A stretch of 64,000 bases of DNA, from the NCBI RefSeq assembly GCF_026914265.1, contig NC_069135.1:19818548-19882547 (forward strand), given 5' to 3'. Each line of letters opens with the position of its first letter. Position 1 is the stretch's first letter. Positions 11,311-22,350 of the stretch are shown in pieces. Made by a program: the position numbers and the translations under genes. Below the pieces are notes generated by a model that saw only the letters and a list, made by a program, of their open reading frames with translations, was not told where the DNA came from and did not search any database. This DNA is from Mya arenaria (lineage: Eukaryota > Mollusca > Bivalvia > Myida > Myidae).

Positions 11311-14300
11311 TCACTGGCTTTCAAATCTTTTTGACAAATAAATAAAACGATGAACTGCATCAAACAGAGTACTATTTTGCTCTTCAGTCAGTGTGTCATC
11401 ACCATATAGTAAGCAACGGAGGGTAACTTCAGTTAGAGATTGAACAGTATTAAACATATTTTGCCTTAGTTCAGTAAAGAGAGGACAAATAAAGAGATAG
11501 TGGTATGTAGTCTGCTGTCTTCCACACATGCAAAATGGTGAGGGAACAATATTTTTAACATAGAGATGGTGATTCAGGGAACTACAATCGTTGCGTAGGC
11601 GAGTGTGCAGGACCTGAAGCCGGCGTTTCCCGTAATAAAATATTCTAAGTGTTTTGGGCTTATCAGAATAGAGGTATGATTTAAAACTAACGATATTGTT
11701 TATAGCCTTTGCGTCAACTGGAAGATAATTCCATGCAGATATTGTAGAAGGAAGGAATGAATTCATAAACAAAGATGTGCGGGCTCGGAAACTAGATATA
11801 TTTGATGAATTTCTAAGTGTTCTTGATGAAGCTTGTCCTACTGTCTGGGGAACCAAAACCGACAAGTAATCTGGCGTAAAACCATTTTTCATTTTAAAGA
11901 AGAGAAGAAGTTTGTGTTTCTCGCGTCTAGTACTTAAAGTTTCCCAACCAGATTCAATTTGTAGTAAATGCAGAGAAACAAGTCTAGTACAACCAGTAAC
12001 TATACGTGCACATTCGTTTTGTATTTTATCCAGTTCGTCTTTTTCGTATTGTGTACAATTATCCCAGATAGCATCTGCATACCCCAAGATAGGCCTAATA
12101 AAGGAAAGAAATATTACCTCCAGAGACCGCCTATCAAGTAGATAACGAAGACGTTTCATTATATTAACTCTGGACCAGGCTTTATCTTTGATATAGTTAA
12201 TATGAGCATGCCAACTGCAATCATCAGAGAGAAAAATGCCAAGGTGTTTGTGAGATTCAACAGAAGGAATAGCTGTGTCGAACATATTCACTGGTGGGTG
12301 AATGGGTTTATTTCTTTTACGAGATATGACCATTGATTCTGATTTTGATGGATTGAACTTAACGAGCCATTTGTCGGCCCAGAGAGATATTTTGTTAATA
12401 TCATTCTGTAGTTTTAAGGCTGTAGACTGAGGGGAGTCGACAATAACAAAGAGACTCGTATCATCCGCAAAAAGGTTTATATTTGAATCAACCTCCTTAA
12501 CAATATCATTGATGTATACGAGGAACAAAAGAGGACCTAGAATTGATCCCTGTGGGACTCCAGCTTTAATCTCAGATAATGAGGAAGTAGCTCCTGGAAT
12601 TACAACGCGCTGAGACCTATTTCCTAAGTAATTGGAAAACCAAGACAGTATACGACCAGAAAGTCCTGCTAGTTCAAGTTTGTACAATAGACCACGATGC
12701 CAAACCTTATCAAAGGCTTTACTTATATCGAAAAAGACAACTCTTATTTCAAGTCCATCGTCGAGAGCTTGACAAAATGTATTATAGAGATAAGTTAACT
12801 GGTTAACAGAAGAGTCACCGGGCAGTAAACCTGATTGGAAACTGGTAAAGAAGTGTGAATCACGAAGAAAATTAAATACATGTTTAAATACAATTCTTTC
12901 AAAGACCTTTTCCATTGTATTAAGAAGAGAGATTGGGCGATAGTTAGAGGGGTTTGAAGGATCACCTTTTTTGAAGACGGCGCAGACATTTGAACATTTC
13001 CACTCTAATGGCATAACCGGAGAATTAAGCGAAACATTAAACAATTCACATAAAGGTTGGCTAAGTTGGACAGATGCTTCACGTAGGATACGATTATTAA
13101 TGCCATCTGGGCCCGATGCTTTACCTGTCTTGAGACAATTAATTGCATCCTCAACCTCAGATGGTAAAATGATTAAGGATTCTAGTTTCCCTTGTTCCCT
13201 CCTAATTTCCCTTGTTCAGCTCTAATTTCGTGTTGGGGAACAGCTTGACTAGAGTCGTCAACGTATGTTTGGCGGACAAAAAAGTCATTGAGAATATCCG
13301 CCTTATGTTGTTCATCCGTAACAAGTTCACCATCAAGTGGATTGACTAGTGACGGAATGCCCCTTGATGTTGTCGGAGTAATGAATGATTTTAAAGTTTT
13401 CCACCAGTCCTTTGAACTGAGCTCACTGGATTTGAGATTCGAAGCAAGTTTATCAAAATAAAGTGATTTAGAACTACGGACGAGAGCAACTACTTCGTTT
13501 CGCAAGCTGCGGAACCTTGTCCAATGTGTCGGATTATTTGAGCGTTTAGCTTTTCTAAAGGCACGTTTTCGTTGCCGGATTTTTAATTTAATTCTAGCGT
13601 TCATCCAAGGAGGTTCATTTGGATAAATATTTATTACCTTGCTTGGAATACAACTGCCGGCAATATCAGTAATAGTTCGTGTTAGATTAGAGGTAAACAG
13701 ATCTACATTAGCATTTCTAACAGTTGTCCAATCAGTATCCGAAAGCTTCTGTCGTAATTGTACATAATTGCCAATATCATATTTCCATACTTTACGACGA
13801 GAGAACTTCTGTACTGATTTTTGGTATCTAAAAATTCCAAATACAGGGCAATGAAATCGAATGTTTTGCTCGAGAAAAGGCTCACCAACACCACTATGGA
13901 CAAGAGAGTTTGAGTTAGAGACGAATAAGAGGTCATTAATTGAGGACGAATGCTCAGTAAAATGTGTTGGTTTTGAGATACATTGCTCAAAGCCAAACTG
14001 CTGTGACAGAGAATGAATCTTACGCCCTGAATTATTAACTTGAATGTTAAGATTGAAATCACCTGTTACAATAATATCATCAATACCGCTTTCTCTCGCC
14101 AAACCTATTGAGTTTTCAATGTTATTAAAGTAGTTGTTACCTGAATTAGGAGGGCGATAAAAGACACCAAGCAGAATACGCTTAGTTGTGCGGATCTTAA
14201 TTTCCAACCAAAGACACTCGATATCATTTAATTCTAAATCGTTTCTTCTTTTAAAATTGACACCTTCTTTGATATAAGCGGCAACACCACCATACAAATC

Positions 14301-14612
14301 ACCGCAACGATCTCGCCGGGCCGGCCGCGAAAATCCAGGAATAAGAATTTGGTCGTCTAATATTGAAGAAGCTAACCACGTTTCCGAAAAGGTAAGAATA
14401 TCAAAGGAGGCTAGCTCAGTTGTAAGTAAATCCAATTTCGGTAAAAGACTTTGAATGTTGTAGTGTATAAGGGACAGGTAGTTTGGACTACACAAGAAAT
14501 TCGAAATATTAAGAGAACTTTCACCATTCAAACTGACAGTGGATGAATTGTGACTTGAACTGGGACCAGGATTTGGGTGAATATCTCCGGACAATAAAAT
14601 AATAGTGTACAA
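11311..14612 (-). pseudogene. LINE ORF2: APE endonuclease plus reverse transcriptase, one frameshift
   Basis: The N-terminal part (14612-about 13190) starts with a 2A-like GDIHPNPGP (14588-14562). An APE endonuclease follows with the blocks NIQSLLPKLD, FSETWL, LGVFYRPP and VTGDFNLNI. The C-terminal part (about 13185-11311) is a reverse transcriptase with YRPISLL, FFDISKAFDKVWH, AGVPQGSILGPLLF and the catalytic FADDT. It ends in the CR1-type zinc-like tail FCMCGRQQTTYHYLFIC. The only break is at about 13175-13215, where a 20-bp segment (GAACAAGGGAAA plus 8 bases) is tandemly duplicated and shifts the frame. Upstream of the duplication the frame reads AEQGKL, downstream LESLIILPSEVED. The codon used as the N-terminal start here is TTG. 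The real start is likely upstream or missing. Confidence 0.88.
14562..14588 (-). other. 2A-like ribosome-skipping motif in the LINE leader
   Basis: The residues GDIHPNPGP follow a short hydrophobic lead (TIILLS). They fit the 2A pattern D-[VI]-x-x-N-P-G-P apart from the less common His at the usual Glu position. 2A-like leaders are known in CR1/L2-type LINEs of marine invertebrates. Confidence 0.6.
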
Positions 14613-14618
14613 AAAAGC

Positions 14619-14708
14619 TAGTATAACCGTGGAAAATAAAAATTCCGTTAATTTTTTCGCAAAACAAAAAAAAAATTAACGGAATTTTTATTTTCCACGG
14701 TTATACTA
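14619..14708. repeat. 39-bp perfect inverted repeat at the LINE 5' end
   Basis: The left arm 14619-14657 (starts TAGTATAACCGTGG) and right arm 14670-14708 are exact reverse complements around a 12-nt A-rich loop. The left arm joins the LINE body and the right arm joins the minisatellite. Confidence 0.95.
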
Positions 14709-14716
14709 CTATACTA

Positions 14717-15310
14717 CACTACCGCATTCAGGAATGTACGCTACGGTATCCAGGTATGTGCACCACGGTATCCAGATAAGCGCACTACGGCATCCGTGTG
14801 AGTGCACTACGGCTTCCAGGTGAGTGCACTACGGCATCCAGGAATGTACGCTACGGTATCCAGGTATGTGCACTACGGTATCCAGGTTAGCGCACTACCG
14901 CATTCAGGAATGTGCAGTACGGCATTCAGGTACGTAAACTACGGCATCCAGTTAATTGCACTACGACATTCAGGAATGTCCACTACGGCATTCAGATACG
15001 TGAACTACGGCATCCCGGTAATTGCACTACGACATTTAGGTATGTGCACTACGTCATTCAGGTATGTACACTACGGCATTCTGGTAAGTGCACTACGACA
15101 ATCAGGTATGTGCACTACGCATTCAGGTACGTGAACTACGGAATCCAGGTAGTTGCACTACCGCATTCAGGTATGTTCACTACGGCATTCTGGTAAGTGC
15201 ACTACGGCATTCAGGTATGTTCACTACGGCATTCGGGTAAGTGCACTACGGCATTCAGGTATGTTCACAACGGCATTCAGGTACGCGAACTCCGGCATTC
15301 AGGTATATGT
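14717..15310. repeat. MS-I minisatellite, part 2 (X0)
   Basis: The same 22-bp array resumes after the LINE. Units here favour CATCCAGGT and GTGAGTGC versions. The first 12 bases repeat the left target site. Confidence 0.9.
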
Positions 15311-15780
15311 ACATTATAACTCTTTTAGGATGAGGGGAATGGTTTATGGAAAGGAAATTGTATGAATAAAACAAAAAGTCTCCACTCTCACAATTTGGTT
15401 GGAAAACCAACTACTCGTGAATAGTTTCCTGAATCATATTATACATGTATATATATACAGTAGGTGGTGTATTTACAGTATTATATTTCTATATTCATAA
15501 AACTTACCACAGTCTGTGAATAATGAATAATATATCTGTTTTATTAGCGGTAATTAGATATATCTCGGTAAATGTAGGGGATTTTATTAACTGATTTACT
15601 TAACCAGGAAGGTCGCCTTTATAGCCTAGTTTAAAAAGCTAGACCACAGCAATAGTTTATCTGCAAACGCATCATATCATTTCATGTTTAAGAAGACACA
15701 AAACAAGTTTTAGAGTAGTTTTTATGTGTGTGTATTTTGATATGTTTGCATGGTACAAACAAGTATTTAAACATTCAGAG
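15311..15780. repeat. Conserved right flank of MS-I
   Basis: About 460 bp repeated closely at 35490-35960 and 63561-64000, and more distantly at 27530-27690 and 48740-48900. It contains a short hairpin, GTTGGAAAACCAAC, followed further on by a TGTGTGTGT tract. No coding potential. Confidence 0.8.
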
Positions 15781-15808
15781 TTGCGGGGCCAAAGAAATCT
15801 CCGCAAAG

Positions 15809-15844
15809 CACACACACGCACACGCACACGCACACGCCCACGCC

Positions 15845-15897
<53 letters not shown>

Positions 15898-15912
15898 ACA
15901 CACACACACACT
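15809..15912. repeat. (CA)n microsatellite
   Basis: An almost pure CA tract with CACGCA/CGCCCA interruptions at its left end. It explains open Cys-Val and His-Thr frames here, which are not genes. Confidence 0.95.
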
Positions 15913-15916
15913 TTGT

Positions 15917-16040
15917 TTTCAATTTCACCGACATAAGCTGAGTAGTGTGACTGACCTGCACTGATGTACGCCGACATATTAAAGTAGGTCATAACACAAT
16001 AACTATACCATCTGAACAATGTTGACACCACATATTACCC
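15917..16040. repeat. Segment shared with 50396-50515
   Basis: It begins TTTTCAATTTCACCGACATA and is repeated with moderate divergence just beyond the 3' end of the broken MCO at 50.5 kb. There it precedes an MCO, here a receptor gene, so a rearrangement joined this segment to different genes. Confidence 0.6.
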
Positions 16041-16121
16041 TACTAGCATTTAAATAAGTCCATTACTTTTATATAGCCATCTGAAAATGTTGCTGTTTCG
16101 GATAAGAATGAAGTTGGTCCT

Positions 16122-16919
16122 TTAGCTTGCGCCACGGCCAAGTCTACCAAAAACGTATGTTGAAATTGATGATCTGAAATGTATAAATAGTTTATAAATT
16201 AAACATCAAACTAGCATTTAATCTCTGTTGCATATACATAGGTACTGGTAGTGTTTTCAGTTAAGTCTGGATCTGTGGTTTTGTGGTAACACACTTGACT
16301 GTCAATCCAGGGGTCGAAGGTTTGAATCCACGCTGCACCAACTTAAATACTTACCGAGAAGGACGTTAAATGGGGGTGTGGTGTGACAGTGCTATACACT
16401 GGGGCACGTTAAAGTACCTGGGTAGCTGTAATCATCGTAAGATTCTGTTTTCTGCCCCCCCCCCCACCCCAAAAAAATAAATAAATAAATAAAAATAAAT
16501 AAATAATAAATAAAATAAAAATAAATAAACAAATTCTTCTCGGACCACTCGCCGAGTGGACAAGTCCCGGATGCGAGTATAAAAATGCTTACATACACAC
16601 ACATTTCAGTTGAGTAACAATAATTAGTTTGAAAGTTTACAGAATTATTGTTTTCGAAAAATACTTACGCGTAATCTGGATTTGGAATTCCGTTGGTGTT
16701 GGTGTTGGATACTAAAAAGAAAGGTATATATTTGTTGTGGACACACTTATACCTTTGTCGTATATAATCACTGCCGTGGTTATTAATAAAAATGATATTA
16801 ACTGTTTTTAAAAATAAGAATATGTCTAACTGTCATTATGGTTACTGAGGGTAGATAATCGTACATTTATAACGAATCTCTCGCCTTAAAGGGGCTGATA
16901 TAGGTTAATCCCTCATTAC

Positions 16920-16973
<54 letters not shown>

Positions 16974-19362
16974 ACTACCTGCGGTAGTATGAATACCTGC
17001 TATTGGTGTCGATGGTTCGGGATTGGCATTTCGATGTGCCTTTTTCTTATTTATCCTCCTTCGAAAAAAAACGATCAAAAGTATAAAAGCAATTAAACCA
17101 AAACCCGCTACGACGATGCCAATAATTGCTTTCCTCAAACCTGAATAAACACAATAAGAAACTATTTTTAACAAATGACGGAAAAACGTCCATAAAAAAA
17201 ACCCTCAACAAAACTTTCAGAGCTGCCTATTTTCATTGTTAATCTCTAAGGTTTGTCGGTATAACAATTGTGTTGCGTGTTATTTAATAAAAAACTACAG
17301 TGTTTGTCCCTGTACTTCTCATTGTATAATTGTGAAACTTAAAAAGTGAAAAAGTAAATACTAAAAATACTAAATTATAATGCGAAATATGTTGTTGTCA
17401 TAGTGCATAAAATGAAATTAGTCGAATATTTTCACAAAATCACCTTCTTCTTCTGGTATAGTTGATGTGTCAAATTGTATTGACCCCAAAGTTGTTTTCG
17501 AATTGGAAAAAGTTTCTTCATAAATTGTTGATATTAGATTCTCTGTTGTTATATTTGAAGTGCTGGATTGTCCAGCAGTCGTTGAGATCGATGTTGTTGC
17601 TGTGATGGGTGTGGTGGTTGTCGTCACTATTGGTGTAGATATTGAATCTGTTGTTGTTCTTGTTGTGGTAGTGGTTCTGGTGGTCGGCGTCATTGGTGTA
17701 GTTGTTGAATCCATTGTTGTTGTTGCTATGGTGGTGGTCGTCATAAGTGTGGATATAGAATTTATTGTTGGAGATACTCCAGCACATGGATTCGTTTCAG
17801 GAGGACACGAGACTGTTACCCTACCATCCGGGGAGGATCCTGAAGGATAGAAAATATTGCCCTATGCCTTGGTTTTCCACTTACCGTTGCAAAATCTACA
17901 AATATTGGTAGACAATTTCTTCATATAACTGTTGACTTAAGTTTGATTTTGGCATTGCTATAGTGGTACCGGTCAGATGTATTTTATTCTCCGAAACCCT
18001 GATAAACGTACCAGCAAATCCTAGCCAAAACGAGCCCGAATCAGATGCAAGGCTGTTCTCCAGTTGAATTGTAAGAGACTGTTCGCTTATTTGCAATGTT
18101 CTCGGCGAAGCTGTGTTATCCTGACAGTTCCAACTATCTATAGTATTACCGTCGGGTCTTTTCACAATAAGTCTTTGTTGGCATTGACCCCACCTTAAAA
18201 TATTTACATTTTTACATTTTTTACTTATTATCATGGTATCTAAAAAGAACAATAATGCAGAACATTTTAACCAAGGTAAATATATCTGCCTTAAATTAAT
18301 AAACTCCTTGTTAGATCACAGAAAAAAATGCTGCTATGCAAACAAAATAGTTATCACTTTCAATGATTTTGTTTATATATTTTATAGATGATAAAAATAT
18401 TTACACAATGAAATGTATGGATCAAATATTCAAGTACAAATGAATGGTTACTATACTTGTTTTCCATCACAATCTGCCACGGTGTTATAGAGAGTGTTGA
18501 GCCCATATCACACGTGTAGACAGAGCAAGTCAGAGTTTTTCCCGACGGTATCTTCTGACCGTAGTTGAAACCGGGACTTTGCAGATAAACCGACTGCCCT
18601 AACGAGGTTATCGTTCCAGACATAATGCTAAGAATACTCGTTTCTAAAACATGAACAAAACGCCATCAAAAATTAATAGCTGGTTTAGTTTCTGAAAGGT
18701 TTCTTATTCAAACATTTTGAACAGACTTTTTGTATACAGTCAGTTTAAATATAGGCTTAAAATTGATGGTCTTAATGGGAATTTGATTTTATTTCCTGTG
18801 ATAATGTTATTGTTACATATGAAATATGATAGTGTTCCACGTGCATCAATGTCAATATACATTTCCAATTATTTTCATAGCTGGATGTAGTTCGAAGGAT
18901 CGCCATTTCCAGAATGTAGTTTTTAACACAATTGAACGTGAAGGATAAGCTACATTTTACGTGTATGACCAAACTTACCTGGTATGCAATAGTAGTTTAT
19001 ATGCATGTAGTTTGGATAGTGGTCAGGTACTCCAATACAATCTTGTGGCAGAACAACAGTAGCCATCACGTTGCAACTACTTCTACCATTGCATTTTTCT
19101 ATATACTGAACTGCATTATTGGGGTGAAAATTATATGACATTTGGCAGTCTTGTTCGGTTATATTCGAACAACAAAGTTGAAACTGATCTTGGACGTTGT
19201 CAAAAGTGCAATTCAGTGCCGCTGCTTTGTATGCGACCGTTATGTCCTTTATTGCAATTACTTCTCCAGGTGGACATGTGGAAAACATAAAATTACTGGC
19301 TGGTGAGATAACGCCGTAACAAGAAGCGGTGCTTTTGTATAAAGTACCAAGAGCAAATGTCC
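16122..19362 (-). CDS. SUEL lectin - CUB-like - mucin stalk - TM receptor, copy 1
   Basis: Seven exons: 19362-18979, 18643-18452, 18239-17970, 17839-17444, 17140-16979, 16711-16669 and 16173-16122 (498 residues without the N-terminus). Exon 1 is a SUEL/rhamnose-binding-lectin domain with ten Cys, ending NYMHINYYCIP. Exons 2-3 form a CUB-like domain (YLQSPGFN; SGSFWLGFAG). Exon 4 has one Cys pair (SCPPETNPC), then a Thr/Ser-rich, presumably O-glycosylated stalk. Exon 5 holds the transmembrane helix GIVVAGFGLIAFILLIVF and an RRR stop-transfer. Exons 6-7 give a short cytoplasmic tail ending GRGAS. The first five introns are phase 1 and the last is phase 2; the frame closes across all junctions. 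It is probably a cell-surface glycan-binding receptor; the ligand is unknown. The upstream signal-peptide exon was not found. The weakest donors are those of exons 2 (GTAACC), 3 (GTACCA) and 4 (GTGATT). Confidence 0.82.
16275..16600 (+). mobile_element. tRNA-derived SINE in the last intron of receptor copy 1
   Basis: Head with an A-box-like TGTGGTTTTGTGG and a B-box-like GGTTTGAATCC. The body has AAGGACGTTAAATGGGGGTG and GGGGCACGTTAAAGTACC, then a C-run and an A/T-rich AAATAAATAAAT tail. The body motif recurs in SINEs I associate with molluscs. A shortened copy sits at the same place in the paralogue (36410-36640), so the insertion predates the duplication. Confidence 0.7.
16919..16971. repeat. 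(ATT)n microsatellite in a receptor intron
   Basis: About 17 pure ATT units directly downstream (minus strand) of the transmembrane exon. The paralogue has a tract about twice as long at 36999-37098. Confidence 0.95.
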
Positions 19363-20336
19363 CTGAAAATATAGTGATATATTTGTGTACAAAGCCTTTC
19401 AAGTTCATAGTTTTCAGTTATGTCATCGAAAGAAACTCCATACCTGGTTGTTTTCGTGTTAAAAATCGTTAAGACATATCCTGTCTTAATTCATTGATCA
19501 ATAATTGGCTCAAACAACTTCATCCATAACAATTCGTTCGGTTCAAGCGTATAAGTAATTTATTCATAACATGTTTATGCCATGAATATGATTTTTACAC
19601 ATATCTTCATTTTTAGCAGTTGCAAAAACATATATATTATTGTTATTCATATTTTAGAAATAAATACATGTACTTATTCAAATATTGACCTATTTAATTT
19701 CCATCCTCTTTAGAGCCACAATTATTAAGCAATATATTATTTTTGATTTTATAGCAAATCTGATATGTTTTAACTTTACAGAAATACTGTGTTATTAATG
19801 CTATGTAAGCCAGCAAACTTCTGTTGTGTTCTGTCTATTTTTTAACATATCGCAAACAGCACTCAAACGGCGATTATGTTTTCAAATATATTTCTTGATT
19901 AAAATCGCCGTTCCTCACGATCCTGAATTAATCTTTGTCATCGCAGATATCTATAAGGGCTATTAACTTGACAAAACTTAAATCTACCCAAAACTCTTGA
20001 TATATGTTTTCAAAGAGATATCCTAATGCAAATGTTATCATGTCATCGTTTTCTTATAAATTGAATGAGTTTAAACAATTAGTTTGTACAAACGCAGTAT
20101 CACATTACAAACAGTTATTTATGTGCACTTCAATGGAACTATATATTTCGTAGTTAGCAATCTACATGTACATGTTTTAAACCCTATATAAGGCTGTAAT
20201 TATTACTGAGTTTTATTCTAAAACTTCCCGGATCAAAATCGAGTACTTATGCCTATAAACGTTAGTGAATCTTTGACGCAAAAAATTGTCTTTTGTTTTC
20301 TGATGTCATGTTAACATCACGCGATAAATATGGGGT
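19363..20336. other. Upstream region of receptor copy 1
   Basis: Non-coding as far as I can see, but alignable to 39.96-41.3 kb. It should hold the first exon and promoter of the receptor. I found no signal peptide followed by a phase-1 donor that is conserved in both copies. Confidence 0.45.
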
Positions 20337-20495
20337 ATTATATGATAGGACGCATTTCTGGTGACCTGTATCACGTGGAGTTCAGTGTGTAAACATATAA
20401 CCGTCAAGACGTAAGGTTGAGAATGCTACATGTAAACACATCAAACGAGACGTGGTGCAGGTCACCAGATAAGCATCCTGTCGTAATATTCAATT
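20337..20495. mobile_element. Long imperfect palindrome (hairpin MITE-like), copy 1
   Basis: The left half reads GGACGCATTTCTGGTGACC. The right half, reverse-complemented, reads GGATGCTTATCTGGTGACC, and pairing continues inward past ACGTGG / GTGTAAACAT. Total length is about 155 bp. The same structure is at 41310-41475 upstream of the second receptor. Confidence 0.65.
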
Positions 20496-21281
20496 CATTA
20501 TATTTCTGACTATTTTAATATGCCTCTCAAATTTCCCAATATGGAATGGCTTGCGCGTAGGAATGTGTTACGTACGTTTGTGTATCGAAGTCAGGGGAGG
20601 CTTCTCCAGAGAGAAACGAAGTAAGAAGTTATAGAATTCACAGAATTGAGCAAAATAAGATTTTTTTTATATTCATGCAAAATGAACTAATAACTAATAC
20701 AAAAACAATTATTTAATGTTAAAGCACAAAAACAAAACAAAACGTGAACGGTCCTTTTTACGGTTATACAATAATATTCATTCCATGAAGACGTAACGCG
20801 GCCATTTTAACAAAGTGAATGTTCGTGGACGATCATTATAATAAGTTATGCAACATGCTTAAAACTCTGAGCATTGCTGCAGATAGCTTAAAAAAATAAA
20901 CAATTTATTTTCTGATAGTTTCCATCTCATATTTAAGGATTTTCATTATAGCTAACGTGCCATAAAATTATTTCACAGCCATACCTTCCTTTGTTTGGCA
21001 ATAACTCATACAACGTAATAGATGGATGCAAACTCCGTTGTATGAGTTAGTTAACAGATTCTGTTTTCTGCCCGAAGTGTTTGAATCATACGAAATTCTC
21101 AATGTTGATTAACAAAGGTCATACAACCATCAATAACATCAATAGTGTATGCATACAGGTTGGCATTATTTGGAAGGATATTTAGTACATAGTTGTATTA
21201 GAATTCCCGAAGTTTCGTTATCAATTGACAATAACGTTATTAATATAACATCAATTATAATGAGACGTTGTTTTAAGCAGA
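20496..21281. other. Conserved distal 5' flank of receptor copy 1
   Basis: No gene. Alignable to 41.47-42.25 kb, including a short inverted pair AACTCATACAACG / CGTTGTATGAGTT near 21005-21050. Homology between X0 and X1 stops at about 21280 / 42255, marking a block edge. Confidence 0.5.
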
Positions 21282-21815
21282 GAGGCGCCGATAGCGGAGT
21301 AACGTAGGAAATCGAGAGTGCTAAATTTCAAGATCAAAACCAACCTCCTAGCCCTTTTGGTACCGGAGTAGCACGGGATTCGCATTCCCGCACCGGGTTT
21401 GTTTTGGTAACGTTGAAAAAGTACGAAATGTCGCAAATTTGGTCATACTTTGACAGCAGGTGCATGTTGTAGGTTAGAGCGTCCCCTAAATTGAAAACTG
21501 GTCCCAGCCGCAACAAGTGCAGGGATGCTGAGATATGTTCGACACTGATCACCCCAGTTTTAGGCATTTTTCGCTGCATTTTAGAGTGTAAAATAGCCTT
21601 GAAGGCGAATGGAAACGGTGATGCAATGACATCAGAGATGCGCCGATGGCGGCGTTACGTAGAAAATCGAGAGTGCTAAATTTCAGGACCAGAACCAACC
21701 TCCTAGCCCTTTTGATACAGGAATTACACGGGATTCGCATTCCAGTAGCGGGTTTGTTTTGGTTACGTTGAAAAAGTACGAAATGTCGCAAATTTGGTCA
21801 ATCTTTGACGCGTTG
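21282..21815. repeat. Tandem 354-bp repeat, 1.5 copies
   Basis: Sequence starting GGCGCCGATAGCGGAGTAAC at about 21285 recurs at about 21639 as GCGCCGATGGCGGCGTTACG. It stays alignable through AACGTTGAAAAAGTACGAAA, then breaks off. GC content is higher than the surroundings. It is found only here in the window and fills the X0/Y1 junction. Confidence 0.8.
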
Positions 21816-21829
21816 GAAACCGGTGCCAA

Positions 21830-22110
21830 CAAATCATCCCGGGCATCCCATTCTCTGTCCTCCGTAGACAACCAAAGTTTGACTTGACATCTGCCTGTTA
21901 ATCGTAATTATAATTACTAATGAAATGAATTTCCGTCATGTAGGTAAACAAGTTTGTCGTTTTGCTCAACCATTGACCCCTTAATGTTAACACCCATCGC
22001 AAACTCACAAATAAAGTTGGTTCTTTGACAATTTTCTCGTTCCATACCAGTCTAAGTTTCGATTACCAACATCACCGCTATTCCAATACGATACCGATTC
22101 ATTGTCATAG
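21830..22110 (-). pseudogene. MCO N-terminal remnant (Y1)
   Basis: Alignable to 46735-47070, the N-terminal part of the MCO pseudogene of Y2. The shared minus-strand stretch encodes the region equivalent to ICEFxMDVxxK and KLVYLxxGxxF of the intact MCO. No copper motifs remain, and the rest is replaced by the 354-bp repeat. Confidence 0.65.
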
Positions 22111-22350
22111 GAGTGTAATAAACTCGCTTAAAATTAGATTTAATGAATTGCTATATAAGTTTAATGATAAAACATAACGTTGGATGTTACTTCATCGCGC
22201 ATTTTCAAAGTTTTAACTATTCACATAACCCTTCTACGACTTAAATTTAATAATCTGCTTCCTTTGCCTCCCTTTGAGTTTTATCATTGTAAGAGACAAA
22301 TTTGCATTGCACGGTGTGGACTTGATCTTAAAATAATTAAAGAGAAAAGC
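22111..22350. repeat. Left flank of the Y1 22-bp array (partial)
   Basis: Shares CTTCATCGCGCATTTT and the following sequence with 47150-47290 and 62020-62130. The distal part with the GACGTTGTG motif is missing. Confidence 0.6.

Larger units (their letters stand above)
10928..14716 (-). mobile_element. CR1-like non-LTR retrotransposon (LINE), 5' incomplete
   Basis: A minus-strand element of about 3.8 kb inserted in MS-I. It carries an endonuclease and reverse transcriptase reading frame, about 380 bp of 3' UTR (11310-10928) without a poly-A tail, and flanking 12-bp duplications. No separate ORF1 is present. Its 5' end coincides with a perfect palindrome at 14619-14708. A missing poly-A and an APE-type endonuclease are usual for the CR1/L2 group. 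Confidence 0.85.

Noticed and set aside
15672-16031. Cys/Val and His/Thr repeat proteins over the CA tract, and similar frames at 27.6-27.8 and 48.9-49.1 kb
   Set aside because: Translation of dinucleotide repeats.
17560-17850. Plus-strand Val-rich frame, and the similar one at 37743-38240
   Set aside because: Antisense shadow of the Thr-rich stalk exon.
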